Assembly: GCF_042682045.1 (NCBI RefSeq)
Contig: NZ_JBHUGS010000002.1
Span: forward strand, 496,001 to 560,000
Reading direction: 5' to 3'
Length of the DNA stretch: 64,000 nucleotides
Origin: Sphingomonas_R arantia
GTDB taxonomy: Bacteria > Pseudomonadota > Alphaproteobacteria > Sphingomonadales > Sphingomonadaceae
The notes below the pieces were generated by a model. The model made no database searches, was not told the DNA's origin, and saw nothing but the letters and a program-made list of their open reading frames with translations. Below, piece after piece: positions 1 through 8,388 of this stretch (within the stretch, counting starts at the first letter, position 1; each line of letters opens with the position of its first letter). The position numbers and the translations under genes are program-made.

Positions 1-640
1 AGACCGCCTTGCTGAGTGTCAGCGCGATGCCGCCGATCGCGGAATAGGCGCGGTGGCGGCCGATACCGTCCTCGTCCGGCGTCGCGTCGACCTCCGCGGT
101 CAGCTGCAGCTGGACTATGTCGTTCAGCTCATAGCCCATCGGCACGGTCAGGCCCGCGCCCCAGGTGCCCTCGCCGATCGGCTGGCGGCCGACGGGGAGC
201 GTCACGAACGGCTGGAGCGCGAGGCTGAACCCCGATCCGTCGGGGTTGCTGAGGTTCTGGCGGAGGGCAAGGGACACGTCGCCGATCCGCGTCCGGCGAT
301 CAACCATGCCGGTCGCATCGCGTTCGCGGACATGGCCGACGGCCGTCCAGCCGAGCTGCACCTCGGTCGTGTCGCCAAGCCCGACGCGGACCAGCGTGTC
401 GCCGGTCAGGAACGTGTCGGTGCGGCCGCCGTCGTCCGTCTCGCGCTGCCAGTCCGCGACGCCCATCTCCAGCATCGGATGGCCGATCTCCGTGATGCAC
501 GCGCCCGCACCCAGGCTGGGCCGCGTCGGGCAATAGGGGCGCGTCGGGGCGTCTGCGGCCTGCGCGGCGGCGGGTGCGGGCGCCAGCACCAGCATGACGG
601 GTGCCGCTACGGCGAGGGCGTGGAGTCGGGGTAGAATCAT
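1..640 (-). CDS. Outer-membrane channel/transporter-like protein, C-terminus cut by window edge
   Basis: The reading frame opens with ATG at 640 and runs without a stop to base 1, so about 213 N-terminal residues are visible. The first ~27 residues (MILPRLHALAVAAPV, then Ala/Pro-rich ending AAAQA) form a clear Sec signal peptide. The mature part has alternating beta-strand segments such as TEVQLGWTAVGHV and SLALRQNLSNPDGSGF, plus a glycine-rich loop before GAGLTVPMGYEL. This is the look of the MetA-pathway-of-phenol-degradation-like outer-membrane transporter family (PF13557), small beta-barrels often annotated only as 'transporter'. Substrate cannot be told. It is divergent from mtgA with about 100 bases between. 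The signal peptide and barrel-like pattern are visible; the family call is from recall of similar proteins. Confidence 0.65.
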   Translation of the reverse strand, partial: MILPRLHALAVAAPVMLVLAPAPAAAQAADAPTRPYCPTRPSLGAGACITEIGHPMLEMGVADWQRETDDGGRTDTFLTGDTLVRVGLGDTTEVQLGWTAVGHVRERDATGMVDRRTRIGDVSLALRQNLSNPDGSGFSLALQPFVTLPVGRQPIGEGTWGAGLTVPMGYELNDIVQLQLTAEVDATPDEDGIGRHRAYSAIGGIALTLSKAV

Positions 641-738
641 ACCATGGCCATCTGCCAACTTTACCCGTGTCGCAAGCGGTGCGGCCGATCGGTCCGCGAC
701 AGGATGACGCCGCCGGAACGATCGGCTACGCGGTCAGG

Positions 739-1458
739 ATGAGCAGCGCGTCGTCCAGCCCCGCCCCGACCCGGTCCCGATCCCCGTTTGCACGGATCGT
801 GCGGTTCGTGTTGCGGATCGCGCTGATCTTCCTGGTCGTGTCGGTGCTGTGGGTGCTGGCCTACCGTTTCGTGCCGCCGCCGGTCACCGCGACGATGCTG
901 GGCGACGCGTTCGCCGGGCGCGGGATCGACAAGGACTGGATGTCGCTCAACCGGATCGATCCGGACATGCCGCGCGCGGCGATCGCGGCGGAGGACGGCA
1001 ATTTCTGCCGCCACCACGGGTTCGACGTGACGGCGATCGGCCGCGCGATTCGCAACAATGCGACCGGGCACCGGCTGCGCGGCGGATCGACGATCAGCCA
1101 GCAGGTCGCGAAGAACGCGTTCCTGTGGCAGGGCGGCGGCTTCTTCCGCAAGGGGCTGGAGGCGTGGTTCACCGTGCTGATCGAGGCGACGTGGCCCAAG
1201 CGGCGGATCATGGAAGTCTATCTGAACATCGCCGAGACCGGGATCGGCACCTACGGCGTCAATGCCGGGTCGCAGCGCTATTTCCACCACGACGCGTCGC
1301 GGCTGAGCATGGCGGAGGCGTCGCGGATTGCCGCAGTGCTGCCGTTGCCCAAGAAGCGCGGCGCGATCTCGCCGACGGGGTTCACGCGGCGCTACGGCAA
1401 CAACATCGCCAGGCGCGTGCCGAAGATGCAGCGGGCGGGTTATTATAGCTGTCTGTGA
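739..1458 (+). CDS. mtgA: Monofunctional biosynthetic peptidoglycan transglycosylase
   Basis: A 239-residue inner-membrane glycosyltransferase (GT51) that polymerises lipid II into glycan strands in the periplasm without a transpeptidase domain. A basic N-terminus is followed by one membrane segment (about residues 24-42, LRIALIFLVVSVLWVLAYRF). The GT51 motif with the catalytic glutamate is seen at IAAEDGNFCRHHG (Glu85), followed by RGGSTISQQVAKN and RRIMEVYLNIAETG. The length matches MtgA (about 240). The ATG at 739 is chosen because it gives a short basic tail before the membrane helix; upstream in-frame starts add unrelated sequence. An ATG-initiated 12-codon frame (704-742) ends by overlapping this start (ATGA), but its ribosome binding site is poor. 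It stands alone, and a palindromic repeat follows it. Confidence 0.93.
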   Translation: MSSASSSPAPTRSRSPFARIVRFVLRIALIFLVVSVLWVLAYRFVPPPVTATMLGDAFAGRGIDKDWMSLNRIDPDMPRAAIAAEDGNFCRHHGFDVTAIGRAIRNNATGHRLRGGSTISQQVAKNAFLWQGGGFFRKGLEAWFTVLIEATWPKRRIMEVYLNIAETGIGTYGVNAGSQRYFHHDASRLSMAEASRIAAVLPLPKKRGAISPTGFTRRYGNNIARRVPKMQRAGYYSCL

Positions 1459-1496
1459 GGCTTCGTAGGTCGAGCGAGCTTGCGAACCGATAAGAC

Positions 1497-1567
1497 CCGT
1501 GATCCGGGATCCAGGGACGCGGGAACTTTGCGTGAAAAGCTGGATCCCGGATCAAGTCCGGGATGAC
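1497..1567. repeat. REP-like palindromic repeat, family A
   Basis: Imperfect inverted pair: GATCCGGGATCCAG near the left end and CTGGATCCCGGATC followed by AAGTCCGGGATGACG on the right. The same core (GTCATCCCGG...CCGGGATCC) returns at 8389-8471, and a related form at 15552-15637. It lies between the 3' ends of mtgA and the glycerophosphodiesterase gene and may also act as a bidirectional terminator. Confidence 0.75.
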
Positions 1568-1573
1568 GAAGAT

Positions 1574-2686
1574 TTAGGTTGCAGGGGTCAACGCCGCCCG
1601 CCCCAGCGCGGGGTCGTCGGTGAAGAAGCCGTCGATGCCGGTCGCGATGTAGCGCCGCATTTCGGCGATCGAACCGGCGGGGTTGCGGGCGTCCTGGCCG
1701 GCAGCGTTGCGGAAGTCGGCGGCGAGAAAGCGGTTTTCCGGGCGGAACGTCCAGGGAATGACCTGCAACCCGGCGGCATGCGCGTCGCGGACCAGCGTGC
1801 TGGGCGGGCCCAGCCGGCCGTCGGCGCGCAACGGGATGATCGCGCGGGTGCCGGGCGACACGATGTCGGCGTAGGTCGCCATCGCGCGCAGTCCCTTGAG
1901 TGTCGCCATCTGCGCGAAGGTGGTGGTGCCGCCCGCCTTCGCCACGTCGGCCGGGCGGATGTCGCCGTCCGCGATCAGTTGTGCCAGCCGGACGTTCGTG
2001 GGGCGGCGGAGCTTCGTGCGGAGGTAGCGCAGGTTCGCGATCTCGAACGACTGGACGACCACCGGCGCGCGCCTCGTATAGGCGTGGGCACCCAGGACAG
2101 CGAGCAAGCGGTCCTCGGTCGGCAGGCCGATGCCGGCGAAATAGGTGCCGTGCTTGAGTTCGGGAATCAGCCCGATCGTCCGCCCGCGCGCCGCCGCCTC
2201 GGCCGCCGCGAAATCGACGATCTCCTCGAATGTCGCGATCTGGAACTGGCCGTCATAGCCGGCGCTGATCGGCCGCACCTTGCCGAGCCGCTCGACCGCG
2301 CGCAGCGTCTTCAACTCGGCCAGCGTGAAGTCCTCCGCGAACCAGCCGTCCTGCACCTCGCCGTCGACCGTCTTGCGGGTGCGGCGGGCGGAGAACTCCG
2401 GGTGGCGCGCGACGTCGGTCGTCTCCGCAATGTTGTTCTCGTGCCGCGCGATCAGCACGCCGTCCTTCGTCACGACCAGATCCGGTTCGATGAAGTCCGC
2501 GCCGTCTTGGATCGCCTTGGCATAGGCGGCCAGCGTATGTTCGGGACGGAGCGCGGAGGCCCCGCGATGCGCGATGACGAGCGGCACCTTCGGGGCAGTT
2601 GCTGCGCCGACCGCGCGCGAGGTCAATGTGAGGGCGGCGGCGCCGGCTGCGGTGCCGATCAGGGCGCGGCGCGTGACGTCGGGCAT
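1574..2686 (-). CDS. Secreted glycerophosphodiester phosphodiesterase
   Basis: A 370-residue GlpQ-type enzyme that hydrolyses glycerophosphodiesters (deacylated phospholipids) to glycerol-3-phosphate plus an alcohol. The N-terminus MPDVTRRALIGTAAG looks like a Tat or lipoprotein-free export signal, so a periplasmic location is likely. The GDPD signature is clear: VIAHRG (His40), then EPDLVVTKDG (Glu67, Asp69) and RHE (His82), which are the expected metal and catalytic residues; the TIM-barrel runs to the C-terminus ending FTDDPALG. The start at 2686 is chosen for the signal peptide, although it has no good Shine-Dalgarno. A 15-codon ORF with a strong ribosome binding site ends two bases before it, suggesting coupled translation. 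Release of glycerol phosphate would fit the nearby phospholipid genes, but this is inference. Confidence 0.9.
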   Translation of the reverse strand: MPDVTRRALIGTAAGAAALTLTSRAVGAATAPKVPLVIAHRGASALRPEHTLAAYAKAIQDGADFIEPDLVVTKDGVLIARHENNIAETTDVARHPEFSARRTRKTVDGEVQDGWFAEDFTLAELKTLRAVERLGKVRPISAGYDGQFQIATFEEIVDFAAAEAAARGRTIGLIPELKHGTYFAGIGLPTEDRLLAVLGAHAYTRRAPVVVQSFEIANLRYLRTKLRRPTNVRLAQLIADGDIRPADVAKAGGTTTFAQMATLKGLRAMATYADIVSPGTRAIIPLRADGRLGPPSTLVRDAHAAGLQVIPWTFRPENRFLAADFRNAAGQDARNPAGSIAEMRRYIATGIDGFFTDDPALGRAALTPAT

Positions 2687-2688
2687 CG

Positions 2689-2736
2689 TCAGGACCGCGG
2701 CCGGACCGGGTTCGGGATCATGTTCTCGATGGTCAT
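2689..2736 (-). CDS. 15-residue leader ORF coupled to the glycerophosphodiesterase gene
   Basis: An ATG at 2736 opens a 15-residue frame (MTIENMIPNPVRPRS) ending in TGA at 2691-2689, two bases before the ATG of the downstream enzyme. It is preceded by AAGAGGGA about seven bases upstream of its ATG, a better ribosome binding site than that of the enzyme itself. Similar short coupled ORFs precede arsB and the gluconate permease gene in this window. No function is recognised; it may serve only to load ribosomes. Confidence 0.4.
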   Translation of the reverse strand: MTIENMIPNPVRPRS

Positions 2737-2923
2737 GGCAGTCCCTCTTGCGAACGGGATCGGGTCGGCCCGGTCGCGCTGCCATTGCGCTTTACCCGCG
2801 TCCGTGTCGGTTGCGTGACAGCGCGGCGACGGTTCGATGACGGCGGCGAAATGCCGGGTCCGCGCCGGTGCGGCCAATCGGGCGTCGTGCGCGACGGGGC
2901 CGCGGCTTAGGCGGCACAAGGCG

Positions 2924-2948
2924 GAAACCTCCCGCGACCAGCATCGTT
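2924..2948 (+). promoter_or_regulatory. EcfG-type (general stress) promoter, candidate
   Basis: GAAAC (2924-2928), a 17-base spacer and GTT (2946-2948) match the alphaproteobacterial EcfG consensus GGAAC-N16/17-GTT with one mismatch. It lies about 50 bases upstream of the DUF892 gene, a class commonly in the general stress regulon. The 313-base gap 2687-2999 otherwise holds only the leader ORF and no other recognised element. Confidence 0.5.
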
Positions 2949-2999
2949 ACGCATCCAAGACCGACCGCCGTCCCGGCATCGGCAGACGAGGAATTTGGC

Positions 3000-3515
3000 A
3001 TGGGTCTCTTCAGCAGCGACATCAAGACGTTCGACGACCTGTTCATCCACCAGCTCCAGGACGTCTATTATGCCGAGCACCAGATCCTGAAGGCGCTGCC
3101 CAAGATGGCGGCGAAGGCGACCGCCGCCGACCTGAAGGAAGGGTTCGAGATGCACCTGCGCGAAACCGAGACGCAGGTTGCGCGGCTCGAGCAGGTGTTC
3201 GCGCTCCACAACGAGAAGCCGAAGGCGGTCACCTGCCCGGCGATCGACGGCATCATCAAGGAGGCCAACGAAGTCGCGGGTGAGATCTCCGACAAGGCGG
3301 TGCTCGACGCCGCGCTGATCGCGTCCGCCCAGGCGGTCGAGCATTATGAGATCACGCGCTACGGCACGCTGATCTCGTGGGCCCGCCAGCTCGGCCGCGA
3401 GGACAGCGCCGCGATCCTCAAGCTGACGCTCGACGAGGAATATGCGACCGACGACAAGCTGACCAAAATGGCGGAATCGCGTATCAACCCGCGCGCCGAG
3501 CAGGTTACCGCCTGA
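3000..3515 (+). CDS. DUF892 / YciE-like ferritin-fold stress protein
   Basis: A 171-residue cytosolic four-helix protein of the DUF892 (YciE/YciF) family, ferritin-like in fold and tied to general stress responses; its biochemical activity is not established. The family opening is plain: TFDDLFIHQLQDVYYAEHQILKAL is condensed in residues 9-32, followed by HLRETETQVARLEQVF and the later AVEHYEITRYGTLISWA, which supplies the second Glu-x-x-His-type pair expected of a di-iron site. The ATG at 3000 is supported by GAGGAA nine bases upstream. It is monocistronic, sits behind a candidate EcfG promoter, and is followed by a palindromic repeat shared with the convergent receptor gene. A second ferritin-like stress protein (DUF2383) is at 15005. 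Confidence 0.9.
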   Translation: MGLFSSDIKTFDDLFIHQLQDVYYAEHQILKALPKMAAKATAADLKEGFEMHLRETETQVARLEQVFALHNEKPKAVTCPAIDGIIKEANEVAGEISDKAVLDAALIASAQAVEHYEITRYGTLISWARQLGREDSAAILKLTLDEEYATDDKLTKMAESRINPRAEQVTA

Positions 3516-3563
3516 TTTGATGGACGGGGGTGCCGGTGGTGCCCCCGTCCCAAGCGCGCCCGC

Positions 3564-3637
3564 ACCCCCGCGGAGGCGGGGGTCCAGAGCCACGGGCGAT
3601 ACCGTTTGTGGCACTGGACCCCCGCCTACGCGGGGGT
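3564..3637. repeat. REP-like palindromic repeat, family B
   Basis: Inverted arms ACCCCCGC..GCGGGGGTCCAG and CTGGACCCCCGCC..GCGGGGGT surround about 20 unpaired bases. Nearly the same unit occurs at 12126-12205. It is positioned between convergent gene ends (DUF892 and a TonB receptor), where it can serve as terminator for both. Confidence 0.75.
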
Positions 3638-3669
3638 ACTCATGTTAGCCGCTTAAATTACGCTCCAAC

Positions 3670-5673
3670 CTAGTTCAGCCGCACACCGATCCAGAGCGTC
3701 CGCGGTGTGCCCAGATCGATCGATCCGCCCTGATTGCGGGTCACCACCGTCTCGTCGAACAGGTTTTCCGCCCGAGCAACGACCGCGACATGCGCCGTGA
3801 TGCCGATCCGTGCGACCGCGTCGATCGTGACCGCGTCGGGCAGGACGTCGGTTTCGAGATCGTCCTCATATTGCTTGCCGACATAGCGCGCGGTGCCGGA
3901 CAGCGACCAGTCCGGTGCGGGCGTCCAGGCGATCGTCGCGCTGCCGCTGTGCCGCGGGCTTTGCGAAGGGACGAAGCCGTCCAGCGCGGCGGACTCGCCC
4001 GATCCACGGACTTCCGCGTCGCTATAGGCGTAGGAGGCGTCGAACGAAACCTGCCCCAGCGCGGCGGCGGCGGTCAGTTCTACGCCGCGCGCGACGACCG
4101 CGTCGACATTGCGGCGCTGGCGCAGGTTGGTGCCGATCGTGACGTTGGCGATCGCATCGTTTAGCCGGTTGCTGAACACGGTCAGCCCGATCCGCGTGCG
4201 CGGCGCTGGGGTCAGGTCGATCCCCGCCTCCACGCCCCGGAGTTTCTCCAGCCCAAGGTCGGCGTTCGCCTGCGTCGTGACCGGAAACACCACGAACGGA
4301 CGGTACAGCTCGTTCAGCGTCGGCAGGCGGAAGCCGGTATAGCCCGCGACGCGCAGCGCCACGGCGGACGTCGCCTGGAACAGGGCCCCGGCCCGCCCCG
4401 TCGCGGTCACGCCGTCGCGGTCGGCGAAGCTCTGGTCGGTGCCCGCCCCACCCGCCGCGGGGCGCTCGCGGAAGAAGCCGTCGGTGATCGTCCAGCGGTC
4501 CGCCCGCACGCCGCCGGTCAGAACGAGCCGGCCGATCGTCCAGTCGTCCTCGACGAACAGCCCGGTCGTGCTGGTCCGGCCGCCGGCGTTGCGGCGTGTG
4601 GTGACCTGGCCGGTGACCGTGCTGTACGCATCCTCGAACAGCTCGCCGTCGCCGAGCCGCGCGTCGACGCCGATCCGCAGGACATGGTCCGGGCCGACCG
4701 GCGGGCGGATCTCGATCTTGCCACCGAGGCCGGTCGACGGCGTGTTGCGCTGGTCCAACGTCAGGCGAAGGTTGGTCGCGCTGATCACCTTGTTGCTGAA
4801 ATTGCGCGCCTGGACATAGGCGAGCGCGTCGACCTGCCACGGCCCGCGGTGGACCAGGCGCACGCTCGCGTCTTGCCCGGTCGAGGTGCTGTCCGCGCCG
4901 GCGAAGCGCAGCGTGCGCTTGTCGTCGTAGACGAGCCCGCGGAACTGCAGGTCGGTCTCCGCATCGATCGGCGCGACGCCGCGCAGGCCGATCGACCAGT
5001 CGCGGTAGCGCGCGGGTACGGTGGCCGCGCCACGCTGGTCCCGCGGTGTCGTCTGGAAGCCGTCGCCGCGTTCGAACCGGCCGGACAGCGTGACGAACCC
5101 GCCGCCGACATCGGGCGAGACCGCGCCGGCGACGCTCATCGAATCGCGGCTGCCGTAGAAGGCGCTGGCGGAATAGGGCGGCAGGTCGGCGCGCGTGGCG
5201 CTCGCCAGTTCGATCGTGCCGGCCACCGCGCCCGCGCCGAATGGCCCTGCCCCGCCGCCGCGCGTGATGCGCACCGCGGACAGCCGGTCGCCGCTGAGCG
5301 CGTTGAACGGGATGTAGCCGAAGAACGGATCGGCCAGCGGCACGCCGTCGAGCAGCACGAGCGCGCGGCCCGACGCGTTGCCGCCCAGCGCGCGAAGCGT
5401 GACGCCCTGCGCCGACGGATTGGCGGACCGGCTGTCCGAGCGGCGAAACTGCTGGAACCCGGCGACGTCCTTCAGGACATTCTCGACCCGGTCGGACGCC
5501 TCGTTGGTCAGCCGGTCGCGGTCGATGATCGTCGACCCGTAGGCCGGCGTGCCGGGCGGCAGCGGCAGGCCCGACCCGAGCACGAGGATGTCGGCCTCAG
5601 CCTGCGTGATCGGCGTCTGGGCGGCGGCTCCGACCGGCGTGGCGAGCGCGAGGAACGGCAGGAGATAACGCAT
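3670..5673 (-). CDS. TonB-dependent outer-membrane receptor (BtuB-like size)
   Basis: A 667-residue outer-membrane beta-barrel energised by TonB for uptake of a scarce ligand. Residues 1-19 (MRYLLPFLALATPVGAAAQ) are a signal peptide. The plug follows, with DILVLGSGLPLPPG near the TonB box, then VENVLKDVAGFQQF, GVTLRALGGNASGRALVLLDGVP and RGGGAGPFGAGAVAGTIEL. The barrel ends in GTPRTLWIGVRLN. The start at 5673 is set by the signal peptide; the longer frame to 5736 would put a hairpin inside the gene. The size is that of siderophore or cobalamin receptors rather than the larger carbohydrate type. No riboswitch or partner transporter is visible, so the ligand is unknown. A perfect 10-base hairpin lies in the 5' leader. 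Confidence 0.88.
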   Translation of the reverse strand: MRYLLPFLALATPVGAAAQTPITQAEADILVLGSGLPLPPGTPAYGSTIIDRDRLTNEASDRVENVLKDVAGFQQFRRSDSRSANPSAQGVTLRALGGNASGRALVLLDGVPLADPFFGYIPFNALSGDRLSAVRITRGGGAGPFGAGAVAGTIELASATRADLPPYSASAFYGSRDSMSVAGAVSPDVGGGFVTLSGRFERGDGFQTTPRDQRGAATVPARYRDWSIGLRGVAPIDAETDLQFRGLVYDDKRTLRFAGADSTSTGQDASVRLVHRGPWQVDALAYVQARNFSNKVISATNLRLTLDQRNTPSTGLGGKIEIRPPVGPDHVLRIGVDARLGDGELFEDAYSTVTGQVTTRRNAGGRTSTTGLFVEDDWTIGRLVLTGGVRADRWTITDGFFRERPAAGGAGTDQSFADRDGVTATGRAGALFQATSAVALRVAGYTGFRLPTLNELYRPFVVFPVTTQANADLGLEKLRGVEAGIDLTPAPRTRIGLTVFSNRLNDAIANVTIGTNLRQRRNVDAVVARGVELTAAAALGQVSFDASYAYSDAEVRGSGESAALDGFVPSQSPRHSGSATIAWTPAPDWSLSGTARYVGKQYEDDLETDVLPDAVTIDAVARIGITAHVAVVARAENLFDETVVTRNQGGSIDLGTPRTLWIGVRLN

Positions 5674-5701
5674 CGCGGTGGAAGCTTTCGGGGATTCGGA
5701 C

Positions 5702-5727
5702 GGGCGGAAAGCCCGGACTTTCCGCCC
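5702..5727 (-). promoter_or_regulatory. Perfect hairpin in the receptor's 5' leader
   Basis: GGGCGGAAAG and CTTTCCGCCC form a 10-bp perfect stem with a 6-base loop, 29 bases before the receptor ATG. There is no U-run after it, so it is not a typical intrinsic terminator; it may be an operator or a translation-control stem. A TATAAG -10-like hexamer lies upstream near 5755. Confidence 0.4.
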
Positions 5728-5794
5728 CCATGCCACAGAAACCGGCCGCGATGCTTATAACCGGTTGGGTCGGCCGTAGTTTGGCGGCGCGCCG

Positions 5795-6688
5795 TCAGGC
5801 CGGATCGTTACACAAGCCCGCATCGGTCCCCGGCAGGCGCATCAGCGGGACCCCTGCCCGCACCTGCTCGCCCTCCGCCACGCAAAGTGCGAAGCCCGGC
5901 GGGGCGAACACGAGGATGGTCGAACCATGTTCGAACCAGCCCATCTCCGCGCCCTTCGCCACCGGCACGGCGCAGGCGATCCGCCGCGGGCCGCCCTCGC
6001 GCAACAACCGTTCGGTGTCGAGGCAATGGAGCCGGATGCCGGCGACGAGGATCGCCGCGACGGGCACCAGCAACACCGGCCAGCCGCCCTGCGCCAGCCG
6101 CAGCCGCAGCACTGCGCGCTCGTTCCGGCAGAACAGCCGTTCGACGCGCTTCAGCGCGATCGGGTTCACGTTCCAGGTGTCGCCCGACAGATAGCGGATC
6201 TCCTGCACCTCCGCATCGTGTGGCGCGTGGAAGCGGTGGTACATGCCCGCGGTCAGCCGCAGCGTGACATAGCTGCCGTCGCGGAACGGCGCGGCGAGCG
6301 CGGCGTCGCCGAGCAGGTCGGTCAGCGTGTAGGGAAAGCCCTTCACCTGCATCAGCATGTCGCCGTCGATCCGCCCGCACGCGCCGACGATCGCGTCGCA
6401 CGGGCTGGCCAGCACGTCCGGATCGGGATCGGCCGGCCGCGCACCGGGGCGCAGCGCGCGGGTGAAGCCGGCGTGGAGGCTCGGGTACTTTGCCTCCGCG
6501 GCGTCACCCAGGTCGACGTCGGAGAAGAACCGCCACGCGGCGATCGAGGCGCGCGCGACCAGCGGCTGTTCGATCTTGCTGACCCGCCCCATGAACGTCG
6601 TCGCGACGCGGCGTGGAATGCGGTTGGTCAGCAGGAAATTCAGATTCTCCTGCATCAGGAAACGCGTGATGGCGCTGCGGACTGTCAT
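5795..6688 (-). CDS. psd: Phosphatidylserine decarboxylase
   Basis: A 297-residue pyruvoyl enzyme that decarboxylates phosphatidylserine to phosphatidylethanolamine at the inner membrane. The family core is visible: DVDLGDAAEAKYPSLHAGFTR, ASPCDAIVGACGRI, LRLTAGMYHRFHAP with the conserved histidine, and the self-cleavage site WFEHGSTILVF, where Ser256 would become the pyruvoyl group (the usual LGST is HGST here). The ATG at 6688 has GGGGAAAA upstream. The gene is divergent from a class III aminotransferase with only 35 bases between starts, implying shared control. Its product is the substrate of the PmtA encoded 2.5 kb away, so both belong to one phospholipid pathway. Confidence 0.92.
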   Translation of the reverse strand: MTVRSAITRFLMQENLNFLLTNRIPRRVATTFMGRVSKIEQPLVARASIAAWRFFSDVDLGDAAEAKYPSLHAGFTRALRPGARPADPDPDVLASPCDAIVGACGRIDGDMLMQVKGFPYTLTDLLGDAALAAPFRDGSYVTLRLTAGMYHRFHAPHDAEVQEIRYLSGDTWNVNPIALKRVERLFCRNERAVLRLRLAQGGWPVLLVPVAAILVAGIRLHCLDTERLLREGGPRRIACAVPVAKGAEMGWFEHGSTILVFAPPGFALCVAEGEQVRAGVPLMRLPGTDAGLCNDPA

Positions 6689-6723
6689 GAGATTTTCCCC
6701 GTTCGGTCATAACGCTGCCGGTC

Positions 6724-8379
6724 ATGAACATGACACTTCTCGGCTTCGTCGGCGCGGGCGCCATCGTTGGAACCACCTGGTTGAAGGGCGTGCCGCGGCT
6801 CACCCTGTCGCGCGCGAAACACCGCTCGCTCGCCGGCCATGCGCGGATGGGCCGGCGCGTCGCGGGGCAGATCCCGTTCTACGATTATGGCGAGGACCGC
6901 TTCTTCCGCGCGGACGATGCGCCGGACGACGTCGTCGCGACGCGCACCGCCGGGTTCGCGCGGCTGTCCGACCTGTTCCGCGGCCGCTGCCCCAAGACGC
7001 TGGCCGAGACCGCGGCGTTGCGCGAGGGCTATTCCGACCTGAAATTCACCAGCCGATACCGCGTGCCGTTCCAGTTCGCACGCATCGTGCGCGAACGGTT
7101 GCCGGTCGGCGCGTTCCTGGCGTCGTCGGAGGGGACGACGGTCACCGATCTGGACGGCAACCACTATCACGACCTGACGGGGTCGTACGGCGTCAACCTG
7201 TTCGGTTACGGCTTCTACCGCGATTGCATCGCGGACGGCACCGCGCGGGTCGAGGCGCTGGGGCCGGTGCTCGGCGCCTATCATCCGGTGGTGCAGGGCA
7301 ATGTCGCGCGGCTGCGCACGATCTCCGGCATGGACGAGGTCTCGTTCCACATGTCGGGGACGGAGGCGGTGATGCAGGCGGTGCGGCTGGCGCGCTACCA
7401 TACGGGGCGCAGCCATCTGGTGCGGTTCTGCGGCGCCTATCACGGCTGGTGGGGCGATGTGCAGCCCGGTATCGGTAACCCGACGCCGGCCGACGGCACC
7501 TACACGCTGGCCGAAATGTCGGACCGGACGCTGAAGGTGCTGGCGACGCGTCGCAACATCGCCTGCGTGCTGATCAACCCGTTGCAGGCGCTGCACCCCA
7601 ATGGCGGCGCGCCGTCGGACGGGACGATGGTCGATGGCAGCCGGCGCGCGCATTTCGATCGCGCGGCCTACACCGCCTGGCTGCACAAGCTGCGCGCGGT
7701 CTGTACCGAGCGCGGCATCGTGCTGATCTTCGACGAGGTGTTCATGGGCTTCCGGCTCGCCCCCGGCGGGGCCGCGGCCTATTTCGGCGTGCGGCCGGAC
7801 ATGGTGACGTACGGCAAGACGCTGGGTGGCGGCCTGCCCGTCGGCGTGCTGTGCGGGCGCGGCGACCTGATGCAGCGGTACCGCGAGGATCGGCCGGTCG
7901 ACATCTGCTTCGCGCGCGGCACGTTCAACGCGCACCCCTATGTCATGGGCGCGATGGCCGCGTTCCTCGACCGGATCGAGACGCCCGAGGTGCTCGCGCT
8001 CTACGACGGGATCGATGCGCGCTGGGATGCGCGGGCGGCCGACCTCAATATGCGGCTCGCGACCGCGGGCGTGCCGGTGAAGGTCGCCAACATGTCGACC
8101 GTCTGGACCGTGCTGTACGACGTGCCGTCGCGCTACAACTGGATGCTGCAATATTATCTCCGCGCCGAAGGGCTGGCGCTCAGCTGGGTCGGGACCGGCC
8201 GGCTGATCTTCAGCCTGGACTATGACGATGCGGCGTTTGCGGAGGTCGCCACCCGGTTCGTTGCGGCCGCGGAAGCGATGCAGGCGGACGGATGGTGGTG
8301 GGTGGAACCCGGCATCACCCCCAAGCAGGTCCGCCGCCGCGTCCTGCGCGAGACGCTGGCGGCGCGGTTCGGGCGGTAA
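6724..8379 (+). CDS. Membrane-anchored class III PLP aminotransferase
   Basis: A 551-residue fold-type I, class III aminotransferase related to glutamate-1-semialdehyde aminomutase. The PLP region is intact: SGTEAVMQAVRLAR, FCGAYHGWW, LIFDEVFMGFR with the cofactor-binding Asp, and VTYGKTLGGGLPVG, with the Schiff-base Lys at about residue 365. Unlike the ~430-residue cytosolic relatives it has a ~100-residue N-terminal extension starting with a hydrophobic stretch (MNMTLLGFVGAGAIVGTTW) that could anchor it in the membrane, and a C-terminal tail WWVEPGITPKQ. It faces psd head-to-head within an island of lipid genes, so a lipid-linked or headgroup substrate is possible. Substrate is not known; it is unlikely to be HemL because of the extension and context. 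Confidence 0.82.
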   Translation: MNMTLLGFVGAGAIVGTTWLKGVPRLTLSRAKHRSLAGHARMGRRVAGQIPFYDYGEDRFFRADDAPDDVVATRTAGFARLSDLFRGRCPKTLAETAALREGYSDLKFTSRYRVPFQFARIVRERLPVGAFLASSEGTTVTDLDGNHYHDLTGSYGVNLFGYGFYRDCIADGTARVEALGPVLGAYHPVVQGNVARLRTISGMDEVSFHMSGTEAVMQAVRLARYHTGRSHLVRFCGAYHGWWGDVQPGIGNPTPADGTYTLAEMSDRTLKVLATRRNIACVLINPLQALHPNGGAPSDGTMVDGSRRAHFDRAAYTAWLHKLRAVCTERGIVLIFDEVFMGFRLAPGGAAAYFGVRPDMVTYGKTLGGGLPVGVLCGRGDLMQRYREDRPVDICFARGTFNAHPYVMGAMAAFLDRIETPEVLALYDGIDARWDARAADLNMRLATAGVPVKVANMSTVWTVLYDVPSRYNWMLQYYLRAEGLALSWVGTGRLIFSLDYDDAAFAEVATRFVAAAEAMQADGWWWVEPGITPKQVRRRVLRETLAARFGR

Positions 8380-8388
8380 TCCCTACGC

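Noticed and set aside
5674..5800. Cobalamin riboswitch before the first TonB receptor
   Set aside because: The leader is too short and lacks the B12-box and conserved pseudoknot elements; only a simple hairpin is present.
6701..6725. Pho box between psd and the aminotransferase (repeated CGGTCAT)
   Set aside because: The two copies are 15 bases apart instead of 11, and the second overlaps the start codon.
6685..8151. 488-codon frame opposite the aminotransferase
   Set aside because: Antisense shadow with His/Arg-rich, domain-free translation.
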